Shown here: piece after piece, positions 27,169-37,158 of the stretch | Numbering within the stretch: the stretch's first letter is position 1 | Layout: each line of letters begins with the position of its first letter | NCBI GenBank assembly: GCA_009693055.1 | Contig: SHYA01000007.1 | Span: forward strand, 1 to 64,000 | Reading direction: 5' to 3' | Length of the DNA: 64,000 bases | Source of the DNA: Dehalococcoidia bacterium | Lineage (GTDB): Bacteria > Chloroflexota > Dehalococcoidia > Lucifugimonadales > SHYT01 | Program-made: the position numbers and the translations under genes | The notes under the pieces: model-generated | Told to the model about the DNA's origin: nothing | Database searches by the model: none | What the model saw: the letters and a program-made list of their open reading frames with translations, nothing else

Positions 27169-29340
27169 TTACGAGGCGAGGCGCTTCTTGCGGTTGCGGA
27201 CGTAGTCCACCAGCACGTAGTGGCCCAGGTTGTCCGGCGTCGTGTAGAACGCGCGGCCTCGGTTTATCTTTGTCAGCTTGTCCACAAAGTCCAGCAGGTC
27301 ATGGTTCGTTTCCAGCATGAAGGTGTTGATGGTAATGCCTTCCTGGGTGCAGCGCCGCACCTCTTTGAGCGTCTCCACGATGGTGCGATAGCTCGGCGGG
27401 TAGTTGAAAAACGCGCGGGCGTTCTCCAAATGTGCGGTCGGCTCCCCGTCCGTGATCATCAGGACCTGCTTGGTCGCGCCCTTGTGCCTGTTCAACAGCT
27501 TTCGCGAAAGCATCAGGGCGTGGTGGATGTTGGTCCCAGACATCCACGCGTTCCACGAGACCTGCGGCATCTCCTCCAGCTTGATCTCTGTGGCGTAGTT
27601 GGAGAAGCCGATGATGTACAGCACGTCCCGCGGAAAGTGCGTTTGAATGAGGCTCTGGAGCGCCAGCGTAACCTTCTTGGCCGCCTGGAAGCTCCCAAAC
27701 AGGCCCATGGAGCGGCTCTGATCCAGGAGGATGGCTGTTGCCGCCTGCGTGACCGTTTCCGGCTGATGGACCTCAAAGTCCTTGGGGGTCAACCGGACAG
27801 GCTTGCCGGGCCCGGTGCGCAGCACGGCGTTGAAAACGGTCTTCTCCAGGGCCAAGTCAAACGAGTCGCCAAACACAAAGGGCCTCGTCTCGCCGGTGAA
27901 GTCGCCGCCGGTGCCGCGCTGCACCAGGTTATGCCGGCCTAGTCGCTCCTTCCGCAGCTCCTCAAACACCTCGTGGAGCGCCCGCTGGCCTATCTTCCGG
28001 ATACCCTTGGCGGTCAGCTCCAGCCGCTGCCCCTTGCGCTGAAGGTACCCCGCCTGCTCCAACTGCTCGGCGAGCTTCTGGAGCGCTTCCGCATTGCGGC
28101 GGACGTCGTCCCCCAGCAAGCGCTCCAGCGTTTCAAGGTCTAAGTCCTCCACGTTGCCCCGCCTGATGATCTCGCGCAGCTCTTCCTCCAGCTCGTCCAT
28201 CTGATGGAGGTCTTGCATCAGATCAGTGGCTTGCTCCAGGTCCACCGCCTCGTTGCCCAGGAACCGGTACTCCTTGCCCAGCGCGTCCGCCGGCAGAAAG
28301 TCCTGAAGGGTCGCCGCCAGCTCCTCCATTTCGGCCCGGGTATCCGGATCGAGCGCGCTCTCCAACAGCTCCTCAAGCTCGTTGCGCTGGCCCGGACTGA
28401 GCGAGTCCAGCAGCGACTGCATGCCGCTCATCTGCTGCGCCATCTGCTCCAGCAGCTCTTCCAGCGACTTCGGCGGGTTAGGCCCGAACATGTCGCCAAA
28501 CTGCTGCAAGAACCCCCCGAAGTCCGGTTCGCCGCCGCGCGCCTTCTCCTGGAGCATCTTGTTCAGCGACCGGAGCATCTCGCGCAGCCGCTCCTGCTGC
28601 TGGGGCGCCATGTTCTGGAGCGACTGGCGCAGGTTCTGGAACATGGAGTCCATCATCCGGCCCTTGAGCAGGTCCATCAGCTCCTGGAACTTGCGTGCCG
28701 CTTCCGGATCCATGAACTCGTACTGGGAAAGCGTGTTAATCGCTCCCGGGAGGCTGGACGGTAGGCCATCCAGCGTCTCTCGTGACTTCCGCGCCCGGTC
28801 CTGGAGGTTCTGGAGCAGCCGCTGGCGTTCGGCCGAGGATGGTTCCTTGCCGACCGTCCCGGACGGCTGCTGCGTGCCGCTCTCACCCTCGCGGCCCGGC
28901 TGCCCATTCGGCTCCGCCTTCTTGCTTCCGGCCTGCCACTGGGATTCCTTCCCCCGGGAGTCCGGCTCTTGGACAGATGGGGAGTCGCGGGGTGCCTCGC
29001 GCCCCCGCTGCGCCGCCTCCTGCAGCCGGCGGTCAATCCCCGTGCGCTCCGACTTTACGACGTCTTCCAGCTTGGCGCACAGGTCGTCCATGACCGAGTC
29101 CAGGTTGTACCGCTCAAGCTGCTCCTGGCGGCGGGTACGCAGGCGTTCCAGCATGTCCCGCAGGCCCATAAGCCGCTCGCCCTGCTCGCCGCGCATGCCG
29201 CGCTGCAGCAGCTCGCGCAGCGCCCGCTGCACGTCGCCGTAGCCCATCAGGTCGTCGGCGAGCTCTCCCATCAGGCGCTCGCTGTCTGGTGCGAACACCT
29301 CCTGGGTGCCGTCCCACTTAAGGTAACGGTACAGCCGCAT
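27169..29340 (-). CDS. VWA-domain protein (COG4867-like)
   Basis: 723 residues. It starts MRLYRYLKWDGTQEVFAPDS, typical of this uncharacterised VWA family. The middle is a long, charged, Gln/Arg-rich helical stretch, probably coiled coil. The C-terminal domain is a von Willebrand A fold with MIDAS DQSRSMG (in AILLDQSRSMGLFG), MITDGEPTAHLENAR and TFMLETNHDLLDFV. The family usually sits beside a P-loop ATPase; here the neighbour downstream is the frameshifted VirB11-like ATPase. It is unrelated in sequence layout to the NorD-like protein at 11981, so the window has two independent VWA-ATPase pairs. Function unknown. Confidence 0.85.
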   Translation of the reverse strand: MRLYRYLKWDGTQEVFAPDSERLMGELADDLMGYGDVQRALRELLQRGMRGEQGERLMGLRDMLERLRTRRQEQLERYNLDSVMDDLCAKLEDVVKSERTGIDRRLQEAAQRGREAPRDSPSVQEPDSRGKESQWQAGSKKAEPNGQPGREGESGTQQPSGTVGKEPSSAERQRLLQNLQDRARKSRETLDGLPSSLPGAINTLSQYEFMDPEAARKFQELMDLLKGRMMDSMFQNLRQSLQNMAPQQQERLREMLRSLNKMLQEKARGGEPDFGGFLQQFGDMFGPNPPKSLEELLEQMAQQMSGMQSLLDSLSPGQRNELEELLESALDPDTRAEMEELAATLQDFLPADALGKEYRFLGNEAVDLEQATDLMQDLHQMDELEEELREIIRRGNVEDLDLETLERLLGDDVRRNAEALQKLAEQLEQAGYLQRKGQRLELTAKGIRKIGQRALHEVFEELRKERLGRHNLVQRGTGGDFTGETRPFVFGDSFDLALEKTVFNAVLRTGPGKPVRLTPKDFEVHQPETVTQAATAILLDQSRSMGLFGSFQAAKKVTLALQSLIQTHFPRDVLYIIGFSNYATEIKLEEMPQVSWNAWMSGTNIHHALMLSRKLLNRHKGATKQVLMITDGEPTAHLENARAFFNYPPSYRTIVETLKEVRRCTQEGITINTFMLETNHDLLDFVDKLTKINRGRAFYTTPDNLGHYVLVDYVRNRKKRLAS

Positions 29341-29388
29341 TGCGCTCCTACTCCGGCTGATACTTTGGGTGATACGTTTCGGGAACTG

Positions 29389-30204
29389 CTATCGGCCTGC
29401 CGCCGCCTTGGCCTTGGCAGCCGCCGGCTGCGACAGGAAATCGGCGATCACCCGCGCCACCTCTTCCGGGTGCTCCAGCTGCGGTATGTGGCCCGCGTTG
29501 GACAGCATGTGCAGCCGAGCGCCGGGGATGCCCTTTGCGACCAGGTCTTTCTTCTCGGCGATCGGGTCGCGGTCGCCGTATACCACCAGCGTGGGACAAC
29601 GCACCTTGCCCAGGTGCGAGGGGACGTCGTACTTGCTCAGCGCCTCCATTGTCTTGAGGGACCACACGCCCGACTTGGCGCGCACCTTGTTCATCGCGTC
29701 GGCCAACTCCGGCGTGATGTTCGGCTCCGTCATCCGCTGCTGCTCCAATGTCATCGGTTTGGGCAGCCCTTTCTTGTCCCACGCCACGTCGCGGAACTGC
29801 GCGGCGAGCTGGCCCCCCTCCTGCGCCGTCCACCCCGGCATGCCAATGAGCACCATGCGCGTGACGCGGTCCGGGTGCGACCCCGCCTCGTGAAGGGAGA
29901 GCATCGCGCCCACCGAGTTCCCCACGAGCATTGCGGTATCTAACTTCATGGCGTCCATGAACGCCACGATGTTATGCGCGTGCGCCTCAAGCGAGTATGA
30001 CTCCTGCTTGGGCTTGTCCGAATCGCCGGCGCCGAGCATGTCCAGCGCGTAGACGGAGAACTTCTTCGCCAGGAGCGGCTGCATCATGTGCCACGCCCAT
30101 GACGAGGTGCCTGCGGGGTGCAGCAGGATGACCGGCTCCCCCTTGCCATCATGCCGGTAGAACATCCGCCCGTCCTTGAGCTGCGCGTAGGCTTCCTTGA
30201 CCAT
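29389..30204 (-). CDS. Alpha/beta-fold hydrolase
   Basis: 271 residues. The oxyanion region is PVILLHPAGTSSWAWHMMQP; the nucleophile elbow is VGNSVGAMLSL (Ser); the acid is the Asp in VVYGDRDPIAEKK; the catalytic His is in SNAGHIPQLEHPEEVARVI. It is a cytoplasmic serine hydrolase of unknown substrate; no signal peptide. I place the start at the ATG 30204, which has GGAGGGAG just upstream, rather than the in-frame ATG at 30222. Same direction as the VWA gene, 48 bp upstream of it. Confidence 0.9.
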   Translation of the reverse strand: MVKEAYAQLKDGRMFYRHDGKGEPVILLHPAGTSSWAWHMMQPLLAKKFSVYALDMLGAGDSDKPKQESYSLEAHAHNIVAFMDAMKLDTAMLVGNSVGAMLSLHEAGSHPDRVTRMVLIGMPGWTAQEGGQLAAQFRDVAWDKKGLPKPMTLEQQRMTEPNITPELADAMNKVRAKSGVWSLKTMEALSKYDVPSHLGKVRCPTLVVYGDRDPIAEKKDLVAKGIPGARLHMLSNAGHIPQLEHPEEVARVIADFLSQPAAAKAKAAAGR

Positions 30205-30354
30205 GGCTTTCTCCCTCCGCATCGCTCACTTTGCGCCAATGCTAGCACTGCGGGCGTGGCGTGGCAATCGGCAGACGTGGGCGCGCTTCGCTACAGAGCC
30301 GGACTCGACTCCGCTCACCACGAGCGGTTTAGGACGGCGAGCGTACGGGAAAAT

Positions 30355-30999
30355 CTAGTTCGGGCTGGGCAACCCGTACCGAAAGCGCGGACGCGGAGAC
30401 TGGCGGAGCATAGAGGTCTCTTCCGTCAGCATCTCCAGCTCTCTCTCCAGGCGCCGGACGTGTTCGGGGATCTCCAGGAGCGACTGCTTGACACTCGGAA
30501 GCGCGTCCATGTAGCTGCCCATGATGTAGGACAGCGTTGGCCCTTCGGATTGGCGGCACCACTCGTGCAGCCAGCCGCCGGTCAGCCCGGAGCGGGCCTC
30601 CAGGTACGCGAAGAACGCCTGCCGCACCTGCTCAGTCAGCGCGGCGGACACCCCTGGGCCCTCATCGGCTATCAGCTCCACCAGCGCTTTAACGTACGGC
30701 TCCTCTTGGACAAACTCCACCACCCGGAACCGGGACTCGCCGGTGACGCTGAACGACATCCAGCGGCCTTGCCAGTCCTGCACGTCCGTAACCCCGGTCA
30801 GCGTGCCCACACGTACAGGCTCGGTCATGGCTGCGGGGTTGCTAGGGTCCTGCGCCAAAAGCAGCCCCAGCTTTTTCCCGGTTTGCAGCGCGTCTTGGAG
30901 CATGGCGCGTTGGTTCGGCCACCTCACGAACATCGGGACGGAGATGCCGGGAAAGATGACCGCCGGCACCCGGTAGATTGGCAGTTGAAAGGTAGCCAT
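30355..30999 (-). CDS. LON-peptidase N-terminal (substrate-binding) domain protein
   Basis: 214 residues comprising a stand-alone LON substrate-binding domain: LPIYRVPAVIFPGISVPMFV at the start, GTLTGVTDVQDWQGRW, SRFRVVEFVQEEPYVKALVE, and a helical bundle PEHVRRLERELEMLTEE at the end. There is no ATPase or protease domain, so it is likely an adaptor or regulator; function unproven. Start ATG at 30999 behind GAGGAGGCAAGGAC; a longer frame to 31050 is not needed. Confidence 0.88.
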   Translation of the reverse strand: MATFQLPIYRVPAVIFPGISVPMFVRWPNQRAMLQDALQTGKKLGLLLAQDPSNPAAMTEPVRVGTLTGVTDVQDWQGRWMSFSVTGESRFRVVEFVQEEPYVKALVELIADEGPGVSAALTEQVRQAFFAYLEARSGLTGGWLHEWCRQSEGPTLSYIMGSYMDALPSVKQSLLEIPEHVRRLERELEMLTEETSMLRQSPRPRFRYGLPSPN

Positions 31000-31317
31000 G
31001 GAGTCCTTGCCTCCTCGCGGTATTGTACCACCCAAGGCCAGCAGTCCCACCTGCTCGCCTTGTGCGCGTTTCCGAGGGGACTCGTCCGCGCGGACTCCCC
31101 CAAGGCTAACGATAGTGAGGCTTGAATGGCAGAGTGCCCGCTACGGCCGCCACCCGGTGCTTGACCCTGGAGGGGCGTCCCAGGTACCATGAAATCGTGG
31201 TGGTCTCCAGGTCTACCACCCCAGACCGGCCTTCAAGCCGCCCTGCTGATGGTGCTCCATGGGCCGGTGACCTCGCGAGCGCGTTGGCAAAAACCAAGGA
31301 CCAAGGGGAGGTCATCG

Positions 31318-31629
31318 TTGCCTTACACAGATAAGACCCTACAGTGCATGGAGTGCGCCCAGGACTTTACCTTTACCGCCTTGGAGCAAGAGTTCTTCGC
31401 CGGCAAGGGGTACACCAACGACCCCAAGCGGTGTCCCGCGTGCCGCGACCAGCGGCGGGCAAGGAACGGCGGGATCGGGAGTGGGAACGGCGGAAGCGCC
31501 GGCGGGCGAACGATGTACACCGCCGTCTGCGCTCAGTGCGGGCAACCTGCCCAGGTGCCGTTCCAGCCGCGCGGCGACCGGCCGGTGTACTGCAGCTCCT
31601 GCTTTGCGAAGAGCCGAGCTAGCACCTAG
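31318..31629 (+). CDS. Zinc-ribbon protein (CxxC...CxxC, twice)
   Basis: 103 residues. Two cysteine pairs at the N-terminus, CMEC (x about 27) CPAC, and two at the C-terminus, CAQC ... CSSC, form two zinc ribbons; the segment QDFTFTALEQEFFAGKGYTN is typical of the family. The central linker is Gly-rich and probably flexible. Such proteins are often linked to RNA binding or cold response, but the function is not established. I use the TTG at 31318, with GGGGAGG 6 bp upstream; the frame extends to an ATG at 31189 without a good site. Confidence 0.8.
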   Translation: MPYTDKTLQCMECAQDFTFTALEQEFFAGKGYTNDPKRCPACRDQRRARNGGIGSGNGGSAGGRTMYTAVCAQCGQPAQVPFQPRGDRPVYCSSCFAKSRAST

Positions 31630-31647
31630 CCTGCTTCCAAACAGGAC

Positions 31648-31699
31648 AGAACATAGGAAGGGCCTCGTGGGCAAAGCCACGAGGCCCTTCCTATGTTCT
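31648..31699. terminator. Bidirectional terminator, 23-bp perfect stem
   Basis: An exact 23-bp inverted repeat (31648-31670 with 31677-31699) and a 6-nt loop GCAAAG lie between the converging zinc-ribbon gene and the histidine kinase remnant. It is the longest perfect hairpin seen in the window. The glutamate synthase transcript probably ends here. Confidence 0.85.
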
Positions 31700-31728
31700 C
31701 CAGGCACCTTGTCCAGCCCAGGCAACGA

Positions 31729-32485
31729 CTACCCGCGTTCGAGGGTCTCGTTCGCCACGCCGTGCAGTGGAAGGGCCACGGCCAGCGTGCACTCACTCGC
31801 TTGCGTGCGCTCAACGCGCATGCTCCCTCCCTGGATTTCTACCCACTCTTTGGCGACGGCGAGGTCTAGACTTCCTCGTTGCCCAGTCGTGAGAAGAGCC
31901 CCAAAAGAGCACGTAGGTAAGAGGTGTTCAGCGGTCTCCGCCGATACCCCCTGGCACTGCACAGCCACCTCAAGATGGTGCACCGTTGTTGCTACGGACA
32001 GGCGAAGATGACTGCCGGCGGAACTGATAGCGCTGGCCATGTTCACCAGGCTCAGCACCACGTGCTGCGTCCGGTCAGGGTCAAGGGCTTGGAGCGGCAC
32101 GGGTTGGACCACCTCAAGAGCGATGGCCTGAGCCTTAGAGGCCAAGGACGGCTGGGCCATCGCGGCGCACCGCCACGCTAGCGCTCCCATATCCACCAGA
32201 GCAGGGGCGAGCCTGGCCTGGCCCCAGGCAAGCTGCCCGTACTCCAGAAGACGATGGATGCGGGCCTCCAGTGTCTCAACACTGTGGACTACACCCGCAA
32301 GAAGGCGCATCTCCTGCTCGTCGCCGGCCGGCTCTTTCCGGGCCTTGCGCTAGCAACAGCTCAGCCGAGGCTTTGAGGATGGTGACCGGGGTGAGGAGCT
32401 GGTGCGCGACAAAGGCGAGGAACTCCGCCCGTTTTCGCTCCGCTTCCGCTTGAACGCCTTCCGACAACGGTGAGCGGCCCGCCAA
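31729..32485 (-). pseudogene. Histidine kinase remnant, frameshifted
   Basis: A short kinase with no sensor domain. The first frame (TTG start 32485, AGGAGGG upstream) contains a HisKA motif FLAFVAHQLLTPVTILKASA with the phosphorylatable His. Around 32336-32350 the reading shifts by one base: ELLLAQG continues as KARKEPAGDEQEMRLLAGVV in the next frame to 31729. The ATP-binding half is degenerate: the N box lacks its Asn (LSLVNMASAISSAG), and the G box reads GQRGSLDLAVAKEWVEIQGG with glycines missing. It lies 31 bp after gltB. It could be a decayed pseudokinase; nothing supports activity. Confidence 0.7.
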
Positions 32486-32516
32486 TGCGCCCTCCTACCA
32501 ACCCCAGGGGGATCGG

Positions 32517-35500
32517 CTAAGGGTGTTCCCGCTGTTTGGCCCGCATGGCGTCCAGCATGGCGTTCCGCCTCTGGAGCTGGAGTTCGCGAGGGGGAGGAGG
32601 AGCAATCGTGGGCTTGGCGAAGACCTTCCAGAAGTGGGGAAGCATGGTGTCCCATTGTTCCAGGATTTCGGCGGCGTGCTTGCTGCCGGTCTCAACGACG
32701 TGGCGTGAAATGAGGGAGTGCACCAGCTCCACGTCGTGGTCGTCAAGGAGACGGGTCAGTTGAACCATCTCGCCATTCAGGTCGCCGGGGAGGCGTCCTT
32801 CCGGGTCGTAGAAGAAGGCGGTGCCGCCCGACATGCCCGCGCCGACGTTGCGCCCAACAGGCCCGAGGACAACGACCACCCCGCCGGTCATGTACTCGCA
32901 GCAATGGTCCCCGGCGCCTTCCACAACCGCCCAAGCGCCTGAGTTGCGGACCGCAAACCGCTCTCCGGCCCTGCCGGACGCGAACAAGTAGCCGCCGGTG
33001 GCCCCGTACAGCGCCGTGTTGCCAAGCAGGACGTTCTCGTGGGAGGCGAAGCGAGCAGACGCCTGCGGCCGCATGGTGATCTCGCCGCCGTGCATCCCCT
33101 TCCCAACGTAGTCGTTGGCCTCGCCGTTCAGAACAAGGTGCATCCCGTTGATACACCAGGCGCCGAAAGACTGCCCCGCAGAGCCGTGGAAGGTGAGCTC
33201 GATGTGGATGCCATCGGGAAGGCCAGCGTCGCCGTACCGGTACGCTATCTCTCCCGCAATGCGCCCCCCCACCGTCCGGTGCACGTTGCGGATGGGCATC
33301 GCCAGGCGCACGGAACGCTCGCCACGCAAGGCGGGCTCCACCTGAGGCAGGAGAGCATCATCAAAGACCGGCTCAGGGCGGTCGTTCCTGGGCTGGGTAG
33401 AGTGGCGAGGCTCCAATCCCGCGGGGTCGGCCTGCGTAACGAGACGGGTCAGGTCAAGGCCGTGGGCTTTCTGCGGCGCGGCAACCTCTTCCTGTTGGAG
33501 CAGCTCGGTGCGCCCGATAATCTCCTCCAGGTTGCGGACGCCGAGGAAGCTCAGATACTCGCGGATCTCTTCAGCAACGAGGAAGAAGAACCGGATGAGG
33601 TGCTCAGGTTCGCCTTTGAACTTGGCCCGAAGCTTCGGGTCATGGGTGGCGATGCCAACCGGGCAGGTATTGAGGTGGCACTGCCTGGCCATCTGGCAGC
33701 CGATGGCGATGAGCGCGGAGGTGCCGAAGCCGTACTCCTCCGCGCCAAGCAACGCCGCGACGATGACATCGCGGCCCGTCCTCATCATGCCGTCGGTGCT
33801 GACCAGAATGCGGCCGCGAAGACCGTTCATCACGAGGACCTGCTGGGTCTCCGCCAGTCCAAGCTCCCACGGCGAGCCAGCGTTCTTGATGGAGCTGAGC
33901 GGCGAAGCGCCCGTCCCGCCTTCGTGGCCGGAGATGTGGACCTTGTCGGCGTACCCTTTGGCGACGCCCGCGGCGATGGTGCCCACTCCTGCCTCCGCCA
34001 CCAGCTTGACCGAAACGCGGGCGCGCGGATTGGCGACCTTGAGGTCGTAGATGAGCTGGGCCAGGTCCTCAATGGAATAGATGTCGTGGTGAGGCGGCGG
34101 CGAGATGAGCGGAACGCCCTCCTGCGTGCGCCGCGTGGCCGCGATGTAGGAGACGACCTTATGGCCCGGAAGCTGTCCCCCTTCGCCGGGCTTGGAGCCC
34201 TGCGCCATCTTGATCTCCAGCTCTTGCGCCATGGCGAGGTACTCCGGCGTCACTCCAAAGCGTCCCGAGGCCACCTGCTTGGCCGCGGAGTTGGGGCTGT
34301 CCCCGTTCTCCAGGCGCTCCCGCCAGCGACGGGGCTGCTCCCCGCCCTCTCCCGTATTGGCCCGCGCGCCGATGCGGTTAGTGGCGATCGCCAACACCTC
34401 GTGCGCCTCAGGAGAGAGCGCGCCCAGGGACATGGAGCCAGTCTGGAACCGCTTCACGATCTCGGAGGCCGGCTCCACCTCTCCCAGCGGGACCGCGGGG
34501 CCAAACGGACGAATCGTAAGCAGGTCACGCAACGCGATGGGGCCCTGCTCCTCAACCCGGCGCCGGTACTCTTTGTAGTGCTCCAAGCCGCCGTTCGCAG
34601 CGGCAACGGCCTTGTGCAGCGGGGCGACCGTGAGCGGATTATACCCGTGCAGCTCGCCGTCCCGGCGGAAACGGTAGTAACCGTAGTCCTCAAGCCGGTC
34701 GGACGGGCTTCCAAACGCGAGCTGGTGCCGCGCGAGCGCTTCCTCCGCAATCTCCTTGAACCCCACTCCCTCAATGTTGGAGATAGTGCCGGCGAAGGCA
34801 AAGTCTATGACGCGCTGGCTGACACCAATCGCCTCAAAGATCTGCCCGCCGTGGTAAGCGGAGACAGCGGAGATCCCCATCTTGGACATGATTTTGAGGA
34901 CCTGCTTCTCCAGCGTATGAACGTAGTTGCCGACCGCTTTCTCCGGCGTGAGCTCGTCTATGCCGGCCAGCCGGCCCAGCTCGCGGACCACCGCGAGGGC
35001 CAGGTATGGGTGCACCGCAGACGCTCCATAGCCGATGAGGCACGCCAGGTGGTGCATCTCCCTGGCCTCGCCGGTCTCCGCGATGATGGAGCAGCGCATT
35101 CGTTGGCCTTCGCGGGTGAGGTGGTGGTGGACAGCCCCAACGGCCAGCAGCATGGGGAGCGCCGCGTGGTTCTTGTCCACCCCCTTGTCCGACAAGATGA
35201 GCAGGACGGCGCCATCGTTGACGGCCTGGGTGGCGTGTTCGCAGAGGAGCTGGAGAGCGGTCTCCATCGCCTCCGGCCCTTCCGGAGGGAACAGGCAGGA
35301 GAGCGTCGCGGCCCGGTAGGCCGGGTCCGGCAAGTGGCGCAGAACCTCCATCTCCCGCTCGGATAGGATAGGGGAAGCGAGAAACACCAGCTTGGCGTGC
35401 TCAGGCGTTTCTTCCAGCAAGCTCCCGCGCGCCCCCAGATAGGTGTCCAGCGCCATGACCACCTGCTCGCGCAGGTAGTCAATGGGAGGGTTGGTCACCT

Positions 35501-37088
35501 GAGCAAACTTCTGCTTGAAGTAGGAGTAGAGCAGGCGCGGCTTCTGCGCCAGTATGCCTAACGGCGTGTCGTCCCCCATGGAGCCTACCGGCTCCTTCCC
35601 CTCCTCCACCATGGGCTTCAGGAGCAGGCGAGTCTCCTCGCTGGTGTAGCCGAACGCCCGCTGCAGCACCAGAGAGGGCTCCACTCCCTTGGGGAACTTG
35701 CCGTCCACCTTTTTCAGGTAGTCGGGAAGAAAGAAACGGCGGCGCCGTACCCACTCCCCGTAGGGATGCTGGGCGGCGAGCCGGTCCTTGATGTCCGCGT
35801 TCTTGAGGAGCCGGCGCGCCTTGGTGTCCACCGCCAGCATCTGGCCTGGCGCCAGGCGGCCCTTCTCCACGATGTGCTCCTCAGGGAAGTCCAGGATGCC
35901 CACTTCCGAGCCCATGCTGACAATGCCGTTGTCGGTGATCTTGTAGCGGGCGGGACGCAGGCCGTTGCGGTCCACAATAGCGCCCGCGATGGCGCCGGTG
36001 GCAAAAGCCAGGGCCGCGGGGCCGTCCCACGGTTCCGTCAGGCTGGCGTGGTACTCGTAGAAGGCGCGCCAGCGCGGGTCAAGCGCGGGCATGCTCTCCC
36101 ATGCCTCCGGAACCAGCATGGCGAAGGTGTGGAGCACGTCGCGGCCGGAGAGCATCAGGGCTTCCGCCACGTTGTCCAGTTGGGCGGAGTCGCTGCCGCC
36201 CTCCTGGATGAGGGGGATGAGCTCACGTACCCGGTCGCCCCAGAGCTCGGAGGTGAGCTCCGGCTCCCGGGCCCGGATCCAGTTCCGGTTTCCCTGGAGC
36301 GTGTTGATCTCGCCGTTATGTCCCAAGAGTCGGAAGGGCTGCGCAAGCTGCCAGGTGGGGAAGGTATTGGTGCTGTACCGCTGGTGGAAGACCGCGTGGG
36401 CCGTCTCAAAATCGGGGTCGCGAAGGTCGGGATAGAACTTGTCCAGCTGCGGCGCGACCATCAGCCCCTTGTACACCACCGTCTCGGGTGAGAAGGACGG
36501 GATAAAGAATCCCTCCAGGCTTTCGGTCAGCGCGCACGCCTCCATGTACTTGCGGGCCAGGTAGATGGCGCGGTCAAAGGCCGAATGCGGCATGGCGGGC
36601 GGACGGAGCACCAGGACCTGCCGCACGTCCGGCATGGTCTTCAGCGCCTTGTGCCCCAGAGCGGAGGAGTCCACTGGGACCTTGCGCCACCAGAGGGGCT
36701 CCAGGTGCTCCCGCGCCAGCGCTTTGTTGACAATCTCCACGGCGCGTTCGGTGAGCCGTGGTTCCGTTCGGGGCAGGAAGAGCATCCCAAGCGCCAGGTC
36801 TCCCGCCTCAAACCTCGTGGTCGTCACCCCGTGCCGCAGGAGCTCCCGCCGCAGGAGCTTGAGCGGCAACTGGGTGAGCACCCCCGCGCCATCGCCCGAC
36901 TTCCCGTCCGCGGAAACGGCGCCACGGTGCGTGACATTCACCACGGCCTGGACGGTCAGCCTCAGGATGCCGTGCGTGGGCTGGCCCCCTAGGTCCGCAA
37001 CAAAGCCAACGCCGCACGCGTCGTGCTCGTGCTCAGGACGCCACAACGGTGGACGGGGTAAGAAAGGCTTTGTACTGTCTTTGCTCAT
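32517..37088 (-). CDS. gltB: Glutamate synthase, large (alpha) subunit
   Basis: 1523 residues; converts glutamine plus 2-oxoglutarate to two glutamates (GOGAT). The N-terminal Ntn amidotransferase begins at Cys25 (HDACGVGFVADL) after a 24-residue propeptide. The central and FMN domains follow (about 430-1200), with GGTGASPLSSIKNAG and the [3Fe-4S] cysteines in CQMARQCHLNTCPVGIA. The C-terminal GxGxG beta-helix is about 1250-1480. ATG start at 37088. No small subunit (gltD) follows, so electrons must come from elsewhere, perhaps a ferredoxin or a distant gltD. It lies 70 bp after glnA (37159-38499) and is probably cotranscribed. Confidence 0.95.
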   Translation of the reverse strand: MSKDSTKPFLPRPPLWRPEHEHDACGVGFVADLGGQPTHGILRLTVQAVVNVTHRGAVSADGKSGDGAGVLTQLPLKLLRRELLRHGVTTTRFEAGDLALGMLFLPRTEPRLTERAVEIVNKALAREHLEPLWWRKVPVDSSALGHKALKTMPDVRQVLVLRPPAMPHSAFDRAIYLARKYMEACALTESLEGFFIPSFSPETVVYKGLMVAPQLDKFYPDLRDPDFETAHAVFHQRYSTNTFPTWQLAQPFRLLGHNGEINTLQGNRNWIRAREPELTSELWGDRVRELIPLIQEGGSDSAQLDNVAEALMLSGRDVLHTFAMLVPEAWESMPALDPRWRAFYEYHASLTEPWDGPAALAFATGAIAGAIVDRNGLRPARYKITDNGIVSMGSEVGILDFPEEHIVEKGRLAPGQMLAVDTKARRLLKNADIKDRLAAQHPYGEWVRRRRFFLPDYLKKVDGKFPKGVEPSLVLQRAFGYTSEETRLLLKPMVEEGKEPVGSMGDDTPLGILAQKPRLLYSYFKQKFAQVTNPPIDYLREQVVMALDTYLGARGSLLEETPEHAKLVFLASPILSEREMEVLRHLPDPAYRAATLSCLFPPEGPEAMETALQLLCEHATQAVNDGAVLLILSDKGVDKNHAALPMLLAVGAVHHHLTREGQRMRCSIIAETGEAREMHHLACLIGYGASAVHPYLALAVVRELGRLAGIDELTPEKAVGNYVHTLEKQVLKIMSKMGISAVSAYHGGQIFEAIGVSQRVIDFAFAGTISNIEGVGFKEIAEEALARHQLAFGSPSDRLEDYGYYRFRRDGELHGYNPLTVAPLHKAVAAANGGLEHYKEYRRRVEEQGPIALRDLLTIRPFGPAVPLGEVEPASEIVKRFQTGSMSLGALSPEAHEVLAIATNRIGARANTGEGGEQPRRWRERLENGDSPNSAAKQVASGRFGVTPEYLAMAQELEIKMAQGSKPGEGGQLPGHKVVSYIAATRRTQEGVPLISPPPHHDIYSIEDLAQLIYDLKVANPRARVSVKLVAEAGVGTIAAGVAKGYADKVHISGHEGGTGASPLSSIKNAGSPWELGLAETQQVLVMNGLRGRILVSTDGMMRTGRDVIVAALLGAEEYGFGTSALIAIGCQMARQCHLNTCPVGIATHDPKLRAKFKGEPEHLIRFFFLVAEEIREYLSFLGVRNLEEIIGRTELLQQEEVAAPQKAHGLDLTRLVTQADPAGLEPRHSTQPRNDRPEPVFDDALLPQVEPALRGERSVRLAMPIRNVHRTVGGRIAGEIAYRYGDAGLPDGIHIELTFHGSAGQSFGAWCINGMHLVLNGEANDYVGKGMHGGEITMRPQASARFASHENVLLGNTALYGATGGYLFASGRAGERFAVRNSGAWAVVEGAGDHCCEYMTGGVVVVLGPVGRNVGAGMSGGTAFFYDPEGRLPGDLNGEMVQLTRLLDDHDVELVHSLISRHVVETGSKHAAEILEQWDTMLPHFWKVFAKPTIAPPPPRELQLQRRNAMLDAMRAKQREHP

Positions 37089-37158
37089 GCTTTGCCTTCA
37101 CCCCTGGCAACGGGGTGACTACCGCCAGCTTGCGCGCCGAGGTGATCCAGTGCCCCCC

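Noticed and set aside
29348-29833. 161-codon minus-strand frame inside the alpha/beta hydrolase gene
   Set aside because: It is a shifted-frame shadow of the hydrolase, which has a complete catalytic triad.
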